From positions 1-5,489 of the forward strand of contig DOIX01000207.1 of the NCBI GenBank assembly GCA_003511885.1: a stretch of DNA of 5,489 nt, in the 5' to 3' direction. The stretch comes from Cyanobacteria bacterium UBA11153. GTDB taxonomy: Bacteria; Cyanobacteriota; Cyanobacteriia; Cyanobacteriales; Coleofasciculaceae. Numbering within the stretch: the stretch's first letter is position 1; each line of letters opens with the position of its first letter. Positions 1 through 5,448 of this stretch are shown here, one piece after another. The position numbers were made by a program, and so were the translations under genes. Below the pieces are notes generated by a model that was given only the letters and a program-made list of their open reading frames with translations, was not told the DNA's origin and ran no database searches.

Positions 1-158
1 ATCATGAAGAGAAGCGGAATCCTCCCTGAGTAAACAGTTTGATTTCCATCCAGTAATTGTCAACTGTCCACTGCTATAAATGCGTAGCAGCTTACGTTAA
101 ATTTTATACTTTGAATACACGCCTTAGTCCCTCACTATCTGAAATATTTTCGCAATCC
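1..158. other. Non-coding or undecidable left edge
   Basis: No supported gene lies here. The open frames at the very left edge end after a few codons (for example at TAA 31-33 on the + strand), so they could be the tail of a gene outside the window, but there is nothing to identify. The stretch lies downstream of alr, which is read on the minus strand, and should hold its 3' untranslated region. It contains one TGTCAA heptad-like copy near 58-63 and a stem-loop at 71-90. Confidence 0.5.
71..90 (-). terminator. Stem-loop downstream of alr, possible weak terminator
   Basis: CTGCTA (71-76) pairs perfectly with TAGCAG (85-90) around an 8-nt loop, about 70 nt beyond the alr stop codon. No T-run follows in the alr direction, so it is not a canonical Rho-independent terminator. 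It may instead stabilise the 3' end, or be a dispersed repeat: its core is shared with a second stem-loop at 5394-5409. Confidence 0.3.
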
Positions 159-1379
159 CTACACTGCTACACGAGGTAGGCGATGTTTAAAGCCGCAAAG
201 AATTTCCCAGGAAATAGTACCTAAAGACTCAGCCCAATCATCAGGAGAAATAGACATACTTCCATCATTACCAATAATCGTGACAATTTCCCCAGTCTGT
301 AAATCAGGAATTTCCCGGACATCTAACATCAGTTGGTCCATGGTAATTGAGCCAATTTGTGGCACTTTTTTACCTCGGATTAAGACAGTCATTTTGTTGG
401 AGAGTCGGCGAGGTACGCCATCAGCATAGCCAATCCCCACCACAGCAATAGGCATAGAGGAATCGGCAATAAATCGGTAACCATAACTGACACCTGTACC
501 AGGTTCGATTGTTTTAACTTGCGTCACTCTGGCTTTGACTTGCATAACTGGTTTGAGATTAATTGTATCTTGTAAATGTGGGGCGGGATAAAGTCCATAA
601 AGTGCTAATCCGACTCTTACCCAATCGTAATGTAAAGCTGGATTTGCCAAAGTTGCGGCTGAATTGGCTAGGTGTAAGGCTGGTGGTTTAATTCCTGCTA
701 AATTAAGTTGAGTAATTACTGATTCAAACCGCTGTTGCTGTAGTTTCATGATGGTAGGATCGGGACTATCAGCAGTAGCGAGATGGGAATAAACGCTTTT
801 GATTTGTAAATTGGGTAAACTTTTGACTAGTTGTACGAATTCAGTTGCTTCTTGCCATGGCATTCCCAATCGCGACATTCCTGTGTCTATTTTGAGATGT
901 ACAGATAGAGAGTGAGGGCGGTTTTTGATATTGGAGTTATCTTTGAAGGCGTAGAATTTGTCTGCTAACCCATCCTGACAAGTCTCGGAAAAGACGAGAG
1001 CTTGTCTGGGCGTACAGATTGTCGGTTGTAAATCCCAGTATGCAATCGCGCGGACTTGTTCGGGAGTGTTGGTTGCACCTAATAATAATATCGGGGCGGT
1101 AATTCCAGCTTCTCGCAGTTGAATTCCTTCTTTTACTGTCGCCACACATAATCCACTTGCCCCTGATTCTAATACTGTTTGAGCAACCATTGTCGCTCCA
1201 TGTCCGTAAGCATCGGCTTTGACAACTGCCATCAGTTGAGTACGGGGGGCTAAAATCTTTTTTAGCTGCTCTACGTTATGGGATAAAGCAGCTAAGTCGA
1301 TTTCCACCCAAGCGCGTTGACAAAGGGAGTCAGAGGTATCAGATAAGTTGGGTATAGTCTGTCGTTTTAGCTGTTGCAC
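159..1379 (-). CDS. alr: Alanine racemase
   Basis: This PLP-dependent cytoplasmic enzyme interconverts L- and D-alanine and supplies D-Ala for the peptidoglycan stem peptide. The 406-residue product has the fold-III family signatures in order: AVVKADAYGHG with the PLP-binding Lys54, the KIDTGMSRLG segment (163-172), HLANSAA (236-242), WVRVGLALYG with the PLP-contacting Arg255, GVSYGYR with the second catalytic base Tyr299, and SITMDQLMLDV (344-354) in the C-terminal beta domain. Roles are assigned by alignment to the well-studied Bacillus/Geobacillus enzyme from memory. The start is GTG at 1377-1379, supported by AAGGAG seven bases upstream. The protein is somewhat longer than the usual 360-390 residues, owing to an N-terminal extension of about 20 residues and a hydrophilic insert near 140-158. 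The stop is TAG (159-161). The gene is intact, and no partner gene lies within operon distance. Confidence 0.96.
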   Translation of the reverse strand: MQQLKRQTIPNLSDTSDSLCQRAWVEIDLAALSHNVEQLKKILAPRTQLMAVVKADAYGHGATMVAQTVLESGASGLCVATVKEGIQLREAGITAPILLLGATNTPEQVRAIAYWDLQPTICTPRQALVFSETCQDGLADKFYAFKDNSNIKNRPHSLSVHLKIDTGMSRLGMPWQEATEFVQLVKSLPNLQIKSVYSHLATADSPDPTIMKLQQQRFESVITQLNLAGIKPPALHLANSAATLANPALHYDWVRVGLALYGLYPAPHLQDTINLKPVMQVKARVTQVKTIEPGTGVSYGYRFIADSSMPIAVVGIGYADGVPRRLSNKMTVLIRGKKVPQIGSITMDQLMLDVREIPDLQTGEIVTIIGNDGSMSISPDDWAESLGTISWEILCGFKHRLPRVAV

Positions 1380-1386
1380 AATCTTA

Positions 1387-1392
1387 CTCCTT
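1387..1392 (-). promoter_or_regulatory. Ribosome binding site of alr
   Basis: On the minus strand AAGGAG lies seven bases before a GTG codon. This decides the start, because there is no ATG nearby in frame. The site sits immediately beside the TTATTGG/TTGTTTG repeat array, so the array is probably transcribed as leader. Confidence 0.75.
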
Positions 1393-1446
1393 GTTATTGG
1401 TTATTTGTTATTGGTTGTTTGTTATTGGTTGTTTGTTGTTGGTTAT
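1391..1446. repeat. Tandem TTATTGG/TTGTTTG array (14-bp period)
   Basis: About four copies of a 14-bp unit, itself two related heptads (TTATTGG and TTGTTTG with small variants), lie directly upstream of the alr ribosome binding site. The same heptad family recurs at 1743-1816 in both orientations and at 4181-4204. Short heptameric tandem repeats of this kind are known in heterocyst-forming cyanobacteria. Confidence 0.85.
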
Positions 1447-1516
1447 TTTACGCTATTCTTTCCCACTTCCTACTCTCCACTATTGAGGAAGCCAACTACC
1501 CTGGCTTAATTGACGG

Positions 1517-1532
1517 TTTGATGACCATCAAA
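1517..1532. promoter_or_regulatory. 16-bp palindrome, possible operator
   Basis: TTTGATG (1517-1523) and CATCAAA (1526-1532) form a perfect inverted repeat around the dinucleotide AC, between the heptad array and alr. The size and symmetry fit a dimeric repressor or activator site, but I recognise no specific regulator motif. It could equally be a small hairpin or chance. Confidence 0.3.
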
Positions 1533-1533
1533 T

Positions 1534-1635
1534 AACTGTCAACTATCAACTGTCAACTGTCAACTATCAACTGTCAACTATCAACTGTCAACTGTCAACT
1601 GTCAACTAGCAACTGTCAACTATCAACTGTCAACT
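1534..1635. repeat. Heptameric tandem repeat, 14.6 units of AACTRTC
   Basis: Fourteen consecutive 7-bp units plus a partial AACT: nine are AACTGTC, four AACTATC and one AACTAGC. Variation is confined to the fifth and sixth bases. This matches the class of short tandemly repeated repetitive sequences described in filamentous cyanobacteria. Read on the minus strand, which is the alr direction, each AACTGTC junction gives TTGACA, the -35 consensus. There are no spacers, so it is not a CRISPR array. Confidence 0.95.
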
Positions 1636-1742
1636 CCTATCAAGGCTATGTATCAGACGATGCCTTACCCTGATGTGAGTATCGCGTTAAGGGGAAAAAA
1701 TCATTATATGACCTTATTTCTAATCTGGCAAGATTGTCTTAG

Positions 1743-1816
1743 TTATTGGTTGTTTGCGATCGGTTGTTTGGTAGATAGAAAGCAACAAATAACCACTAAT
1801 ATGCCACAACCAATAA
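1743..1816. repeat. Inverted copies of the TTATTGGTTG repeat
   Basis: TTATTGGTTG (1743-1752) is matched exactly by its reverse complement CAACCAATAA (1807-1816), with further imperfect TTGTTTG and CAACAAATAACC copies between and beyond them. The inverted pair ends about 20 bases from the stop codon of the diguanylate cyclase gene. It could form a long-range hairpin in that transcript. The rest of 1636-1742 shows nothing I can support as a gene. Confidence 0.7.
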
Positions 1817-1835
1817 CCAAGAATAAACAACCAAC

Positions 1836-2888
1836 TTAACACTTAGGAAATGACATGTTACGTCCCAATGCTTTGGCTTGATATAATGCCTCATCGGCTG
1901 CTCCAATCAGTGTGGTTGGTGAGGTATTGGGCGTGGGATACATGCAAGCAAAACCTAAACTTAAGGTCACATGTTCGCTAACTAAAGACTGAGAATGGGG
2001 AATATCTAACTGATTGACAAGTGCCCTAATTTCCTCAGCTACTTTAGATGCACCAACAGCGGTAGTGTTGGGTAAAATAATGGCAAACTCTTCACCGCCA
2101 TAGCGTGCTACTAAATCGTTGGAACGCTTGACACAAAATCGCAGGGCATCAGCAACGCGACGCAAACAGGCATCCCCACCTTGATGACCATAAGTATCGT
2201 TGTATTTTTTAAAATAGTCAATGTCACAAAGAATCAAAGATATTGGTAATTTCTCTCTGATCATACGCTGCCATTCATCACTCAGATACTCATCAAATCT
2301 GCGTCTATTTGCTACTCCAGTCAACCCGTCTAAAGTAGCTAGTCGATGTAACTCAAGATTGGCTTCCTCCAGTTTTTTGTAAAGCTGAAACTGTTCAATC
2401 AGTCGGCGGACTCTTTGGCGTAGAACAGCCAAATGAATCGGTTTAGTGATATAATCAGTTGCCCCAACTTCAAAGGCTCGATCTACTGACTCCGGATCGT
2501 CAAGACCAGTAATCATCAAGACAGGGGTACGGGACTTACTCTGCAGGCTGTTTCCGTTGAAGATTTGGCCTTCTGGCGAGGAGGGGGTTGTCAGGGTTTG
2601 GAGATGTTGACAACAGGTGAAGCCGTCCATGACAGGCATGAGGGCATCAAGCATGACTAGGTGAGGATTCATACTTTTGTAAGCTGCCAAACCTTGTTCG
2701 CCATTAGTTGCTTCAACTACCTGATAGCCGTCTTTTTCCATAACTCGGCGCAATAAATCCCGTATAAACTGATCGTCATCGACGACGAGAATAATCGGTG
2801 CTTCTTCGGAAAGAGAGACTGCTTTCATCCTTCTTGAAATCGCTATAATATCTGAAATCACCTCATTAAATTCCAGTTCTTCCTTCAT
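1836..2888 (-). CDS. Response regulator with GGDEF output (predicted diguanylate cyclase)
   Basis: This is a predicted cytoplasmic two-component regulator that makes c-di-GMP from two GTP. The 350-residue protein has an N-terminal receiver domain (about 32-165) with acidic Asp37-39, phosphoacceptor Asp81 in LMLDALMPVMDG, Thr127 and Lys149 in ITKP. A helical linker (about 156-186) leads to a GGDEF domain (about 183-347) with DGLTGVANRR, metal-binding Asp222, and an intact GGEEF active site (264-268). An RxxD inhibitory site (Arg255-Asp258) lies five residues before it, so product feedback is likely. The architecture resembles single-REC relatives of PleD. The receiver has an extra loop of about 17 residues near 103-119. 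The start is uncertain: ATG at 2886-2888 has only GGGAG 15 bases upstream, while Met21 (2826-2828) has AGAAGG directly abutting it. No cognate kinase gene lies in the window. Confidence 0.94.
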   Translation of the reverse strand: MKEELEFNEVISDIIAISRRMKAVSLSEEAPIILVVDDDQFIRDLLRRVMEKDGYQVVEATNGEQGLAAYKSMNPHLVMLDALMPVMDGFTCCQHLQTLTTPSSPEGQIFNGNSLQSKSRTPVLMITGLDDPESVDRAFEVGATDYITKPIHLAVLRQRVRRLIEQFQLYKKLEEANLELHRLATLDGLTGVANRRRFDEYLSDEWQRMIREKLPISLILCDIDYFKKYNDTYGHQGGDACLRRVADALRFCVKRSNDLVARYGGEEFAIILPNTTAVGASKVAEEIRALVNQLDIPHSQSLVSEHVTLSLGFACMYPTPNTSPTTLIGAADEALYQAKALGRNMSFPKC

Positions 2889-2998
2889 GTTTTTTGTCGT
2901 TTTCTCCCATACAGAGGCGATTCCTCATCCCTGTAGGTGCTGATGGTAATGAGACTTACGCGATGTCGCGGCAAAATCGGGTTTCCAAACTGAGGATT

Positions 2999-3058
2999 GT
3001 CGCTGAAGCGACTTATTCTAGTGAATATTCCCGGTTGCTGGGCAACTTATCTATAAGT
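2999..3058. other. Cluster of three short perfect hairpins
   Basis: GTCGC-TGAA-GCGAC (2999-3012), GTTGC-TGG-GCAAC (3034-3046) and ACTTAT-CT-ATAAGT (3045-3058) follow one another, the last two overlapping so that they are mutually exclusive. As DNA inverted repeats they can fold in a transcript of either strand. They could be part of the 5' leader of the diguanylate cyclase mRNA, a small RNA, or chance. I match them to no RNA family. Confidence 0.3.
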
Positions 3059-3140
3059 AATGACACCAAAAGTCAACCCGAATCAGGGAAGTTAATGCCT
3101 AACTGGAATAAGTTGAGCAAAATCTGGTAGATGCAATTTC

Positions 3141-3174
3141 CATCCCCAATCGTTGTTGCTAGGGTTTGGGGATG
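3141..3174. other. 9-bp stem-loop
   Basis: CATCCCCAA (3141-3149) pairs perfectly with TTGGGGATG (3166-3174) around a 16-nt loop. A T-run (3198-3203) follows on the + strand but 23 bases away, too far for a canonical Rho-independent terminator. It might end a transcript entering from the left or block read-through toward the ATPase remnant. Confidence 0.4.
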
Positions 3175-3235
3175 AGTGGAGTAAGGATAATTCTAACTTT
3201 TTTCTGTGGCCTAGTGGAGGTCAGACGCAAGAGCT

Positions 3236-3270
3236 AGGAGATGAGAGGTGATAGGTAAGGGGGAGAGGTT
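3236..3270. repeat. Degenerate purine-rich heptad tract
   Basis: The tract splits into five successive 7-mers: AGGAGAT, GAGAGGT, GATAGGT, AAGGGGG and AGAGGTT. They share a purine-rich pattern but are only loosely conserved. It looks like an eroded heptameric repeat of the type seen elsewhere in the window, and it lies about 70 bases before the ATPase remnant. Confidence 0.35.
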
Positions 3271-3337
3271 TGGAGTTTTATTCCTGCTGCGGGAGGAATT
3301 CCGTTGTGAATTTTGAATTAATATTGAGAACCAATAA

Positions 3338-4177
3338 ATGAAGCTCACTCCACTTGCTGAAAGCGAGGTGGCGGTGTCTGTGCTAACTTGGAGTTACCGT
3401 TAACCCACCAATCACACAAACAAGCCCAGCTTCTGGGCAAACGTCGAGCAGAGCAGGCTACGGTTGAGTACCATCCCGAACAAATACGGGTAGAAATTAT
3501 GCTGTAGACGGTTACAGATTTGGGATATGACGCTTTGCCAATTGCGGAGACAATCTTGCCTGACGATGACAATGAGGAAGTCGCTCGCAGTACTGGACAG
3601 GATCGGCTTCATGGTAAGCTGATCTTGGGAGGTGCGATTGCCAAATGCCTCCGCGAAGCTCCTCGCAATTCTCTTAATTGTGGGTTCCCTCGCGATGATG
3701 ACTGGTTTTCATCTCTCTTTTGTTCCCCGATGGCTCCATCATCCCTGGTTTAAGTTTCTTGTTAATACGCCGTTTTGGTGTGGCAGACAGTTTTATCGAG
3801 GTGCTTGGCAAGCTTTTCAACACCGTATTTCCGATCTCAATAGTTTAATTGCGTTTGGTCGTATTCTTGCCTATTTTTATTGTGTTTTTGCCACAGGGTT
3901 TCCCACTTTTTTTATTTGACAATGCTTAGTACCTCCTGTTTATTATGAAAGTTATACTGTAATTATTCCCTTGATTTTACTCGGTCGGTTCTTAGAACGT
4001 CAAGCTAAAGGTCAAACTTCTGAGGCTATTCTTAAACTGATGGGGTTACCAGCTAAAACAGCGGGATTAATTCGCGGTGGAGAGGAAATAGATGTCTTGA
4101 TTCAGGATCTCCAGGTGGGAGATATTATTTTAGTTTGTCCGGGAGAAAAAATTCCTGTGGATGGTGAAAATAACTAA
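3338..4177 (+). pseudogene. copA: Truncated, frameshifted Cu-type P1B ATPase (CopA-like) remnant
   Basis: An intact relative would pump copper out of the cytoplasm or into internal membranes. Joined fragments follow the family order: a metal-binding-domain remnant (about 3357-3540, ending TVTDLGYDALPIAE), first membrane helices (GSLAMMTGFH, WLHHPWFKFLVNTP, FWCGRQFY), the next helix pair (AYFYCVFATGFP, then LILLGRFLERQAKGQTSEAI), and the actuator-domain start (KLMGLPAKTA through VGDIILVCPGEKIPVDGE). Homology stops at 4168. The TGES loop, CPC helix, DKTGT phosphorylation site and ATP-binding domain are absent. Lesions: a likely frame slip near 3356-3364, collapse of the CxxC motif to RGGGVCAN, TAG at 3505-3507, a 25-bp insertion near 3642-3666 that shifts frame, a probable two-residue deletion before FWCG, and TGA at 3917-3919. 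Only about 275 of a typical 750-800 residues remain, so no working transporter can be made. The exact 5' end is uncertain; ATG 3338 is the best candidate. Confidence 0.9.
3642..3666. repeat. 25-bp insertion in the ATPase remnant, probable small dispersed repeat
   Basis: Removing these 25 bases joins frame 1 to frame 2 and restores an uninterrupted GGAIAILLIVGSLAMMTG, which fits the first membrane helix of CopA-type ATPases. The insert contains TGCCTCCGCGAAGC, reminiscent of small dispersed repeats known from Nostoc genomes. GC occurs at both boundaries, so the limits are ambiguous by two bases. Family membership is from memory and unverified. Confidence 0.65.
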
Positions 4178-4180
4178 TGA

Positions 4181-4204
4181 TTATTGGTTATTGGTTGTTG
4201 GTTG
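4181..4204. repeat. TTATTGG heptad array at the ATPase truncation point
   Basis: TTATTGG, TTATTGG, TTGTTGG and a trailing TTG begin 12 bases after the last ATPase-homologous codon. This is the same heptad family as at 1391-1446 and 1743-1816. Its position at the break suggests that the array took part in the deletion, or was inserted at the scar. Confidence 0.8.
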
Positions 4205-4229
4205 ATAAGCTTTACCGGGTAGGGATAAT
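4202..4229 (+). promoter_or_regulatory. Candidate sigma-70 promoter for ldcA
   Basis: TTGATA (4202-4207) and GATAAT (4224-4229), each one base off consensus, are separated by 16 bp. Transcription would start near 4236, giving a leader of about 65 bases before ldcA. The first three bases of the -35 hexamer are the last three bases of the heptad array. Confidence 0.45.
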
Positions 4230-4259
4230 TTAAAACTAATGTCCCAAAACTGATTTATT

Positions 4260-4270
4260 CCCGCTACGGG
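4260..4270. other. Short CCCG-CTA-CGGG hairpin in the ldcA leader
   Basis: Four perfect G-C pairs close a three-base loop, 30 bases before the ldcA start codon. It would lie in the 5' leader if the proposed promoter is used. It is short enough to be chance. Confidence 0.25.
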
Positions 4271-4300
4271 CACAAAATTATCCTCCTTATTCCCAATTAA

Positions 4301-5326
4301 ATGGCAAAATATACAATAAATCGGTGCAATTTTCTCAAACTATTTGGACTAACCATATTAGCCAGTCATTTACCAGGAGCAGCCCAGAATAATTTATCCC
4401 CATCATCAATTATCAAACCATCCCGCCTCAAAGTTGGGGATACAGTAGGATTAATTAGTCCGGCGGGATTTGTTGAATCAGAAACCGTTAACGAACTGAC
4501 GAAGATACTATCAGAAATAGGCTTAAAAGTAAAGAGGGGTAAACATATATTAGATAGATACGGATACCTAGCGGGGAAAGATTGCGATCGCGCGGCTGAT
4601 GTCAATGCTATGTTTGCCGATACCTCAGTGGCAGGAATATTCACCATGGCAGGAGGTTGGGGATGCAATCGCATTTTACCATTACTTGACTATAATTTAA
4701 TCCGCCAAAACCCCAAAATTCTCATGGGTTTCAGTGATGTTACTTCTTTAATATTAGCTATTTATACTAAAACTGGGATAGTCACATTTCACGGTCCTTT
4801 GGGAACATCAACTTGGAATAGCTTTTCCGTCAAACATCTACAGGATGTTTTATTTAATGGACAAGCAAATATCCTCAAAAATGTACCGAATACTCCAGTA
4901 GAAACAATTACTACTGGTAAAGTCAGGGGACATTTAGTAGGAGGAAATTTATCCTTAGTAACAGCTTTAGTAGGTTCCGGTTATTTACCAGATTGGGAAG
5001 GTAAAATTTTGTTTGTGGAAGAGGTAAGGGAGGATATTTATCGGATAGATAGAATGTTAAATCAGTTAAAATTATCCGGAATTTTAGATAAGATAGCTGG
5101 TTTTATTTTTGCTCAATGTACTAAATGTACCGCCGGGGAAGATAATCAGCCGTCGCTGACATTGCAGGAAGTTTTCTCAGATTGTATTGAACCATTGGGC
5201 ATTCCCGCATGGTATGGTTCTATGATAGGACATATTCCAGATAAATTTACTTTGCCTCTGGGTGTGGAAGTAGAGATTGATGCGGATTTGGGTACAATTC
5301 AGATGTTAGAATCGGCGGTAATTTAG
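4301..5326 (+). CDS. ldcA: LD-carboxypeptidase (muramoyltetrapeptide carboxypeptidase, family S66)
   Basis: Family S66 serine peptidases remove the terminal D-alanine from tetrapeptide muropeptides by cutting an L,D bond, in cell-wall recycling or remodelling. The 341-residue protein shows the expected catalytic sites: nucleophile Ser145 in LMGFSDVTSL, Glu240 in LFVEEVREDIYRIDRML, and His311 in GHIPDKFTLPLG. The AGGWGCNRILPLLDY segment (117-131) is the usual conserved loop before the nucleophile. Residues 1-28 look like an export signal: R8-C-N-F-L-K, a hydrophobic stretch (14-24), and a possible cut after GAA (26-28). It resembles a twin-arginine signal in which the second arginine is Cys9, so export by Tat is doubtful. 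Classical LdcA is cytoplasmic, so an exported form would act in the periplasm. ATG 4301 has no clear Shine-Dalgarno sequence. The gene is intact and stands alone. Confidence 0.94.
   Translation: MAKYTINRCNFLKLFGLTILASHLPGAAQNNLSPSSIIKPSRLKVGDTVGLISPAGFVESETVNELTKILSEIGLKVKRGKHILDRYGYLAGKDCDRAADVNAMFADTSVAGIFTMAGGWGCNRILPLLDYNLIRQNPKILMGFSDVTSLILAIYTKTGIVTFHGPLGTSTWNSFSVKHLQDVLFNGQANILKNVPNTPVETITTGKVRGHLVGGNLSLVTALVGSGYLPDWEGKILFVEEVREDIYRIDRMLNQLKLSGILDKIAGFIFAQCTKCTAGEDNQPSLTLQEVFSDCIEPLGIPAWYGSMIGHIPDKFTLPLGVEVEIDADLGTIQMLESAVI
4584..4591. repeat. HIP1 octamer GCGATCGC
   Basis: This highly iterated palindrome is over-represented in many cyanobacterial genomes. The copy here lies inside ldcA, spanning the codons for Cys95 to Arg97, and supports the cyanobacterial assignment. 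Confidence 0.8.
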
Positions 5327-5350
5327 GTAGGTTTTCTCTTGAAATTAGAT

Positions 5351-5376
5351 GGTGCGTTAGCGGAGCATAACGCACC
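5351..5376. terminator. Dispersed GGTGCGTTA/TAACGCACC hairpin downstream of ldcA
   Basis: A perfect 9-bp stem (5351-5359 with 5368-5376) encloses the 8-base loop GCGGAGCA, starting 24 bases after the ldcA stop. GTGCGTTA...TAACGCAC hairpins are common intergenic elements in cyanobacteria. There is no T-run, so it may act as a transcript-end stabiliser or simply be a mobile repeat, rather than an intrinsic terminator. Confidence 0.6.
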
Positions 5377-5393
5377 CTACAGATATTTCAGGA

Positions 5394-5414
5394 CTTACGC
5401 ATTTGTAAGCTTAC
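5394..5414. repeat. Stem-loop and palindrome GTAAGCTTAC
   Basis: CTTAC (5394-5398) pairs with GTAAG (5405-5409) around GCATTT. The right arm can alternatively form the 10-bp palindrome GTAAGCTTAC (5405-5414). The AGGACTTACGCA context looks like a recurrent Nostoc-type intergenic repeat, from memory. Confidence 0.4.
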
Positions 5415-5431
5415 GCTGTATATGTTGTAGT

Positions 5432-5448
5432 GCGAGCATCTTGCTCGC
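5432..5448. repeat. GCGAGCA-TCT-TGCTCGC hairpin
   Basis: A perfect 7-bp stem closes a three-base loop. AGTGCGAGCATCTTGCTCGC is familiar as a dispersed cyanobacterial intergenic repeat. Its right arm is also the first part of the tandem repeat that follows. Confidence 0.6.

Larger units (their letters stand above)
2889..3337. other. Intergenic region with stem-loops, no supported gene
   Basis: About 450 bp separate the divergent diguanylate cyclase and ATPase remnant. A 78-codon frame (2894-3130) lacks a ribosome binding site, uses a TTG start and shows no recognisable motif, so I do not call it. The region holds a cluster of short hairpins (2999-3058), a 9-bp stem (3141-3174), a T-run (3198-3203) and a purine-rich heptad tract (3236-3270). 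The promoter and leader of the diguanylate cyclase gene must lie here on the minus strand, but I see no clear -35/-10 pair. Confidence 0.5.

Noticed and set aside
937..1149. 70-codon minus-strand gene inside alr
   Set aside because: It is an out-of-frame shadow of the alanine racemase gene.
1534..1635. CRISPR array
   Set aside because: The units are 7 bp and contiguous with no spacers, and no cas gene is present.
1648..1839. 63-codon gene on the + strand
   Set aside because: Its last third is built of the TTATTGG-type repeats, it has no ribosome binding site or motif, and it overlaps the end of the diguanylate cyclase gene.
2894..3130. 78-codon gene on the + strand
   Set aside because: TTG start, no Shine-Dalgarno sequence, no recognisable domain, and it covers several hairpins more consistent with non-coding DNA.
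2889..3337. c-di-GMP riboswitch or known cyanobacterial small RNA
   Set aside because: I looked for the GEMM core and for Yfr1- and Yfr2-type conserved motifs and did not see them.
3345..3612. Two small minus-strand genes
   Set aside because: They lie antisense to the ATPase remnant, whose plus-strand homology explains the sequence.
3632..4177. Two separate small membrane or ATPase-fragment genes
   Set aside because: Both are in one frame, split only by TGA 3917-3919, and the codons across the stop continue CopA-type homology (PPVYYE before LILLGRFLE). They are pieces of one pseudogene.
3338..4204. Mobile element carrying the ATPase fragment
   Set aside because: There is no transposase, no terminal inverted repeats and no target duplication. 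The flanking heptads belong to different families.
4366..4674. 102-codon minus-strand gene inside ldcA
   Set aside because: It is an antisense shadow of a clearly conserved carboxypeptidase.
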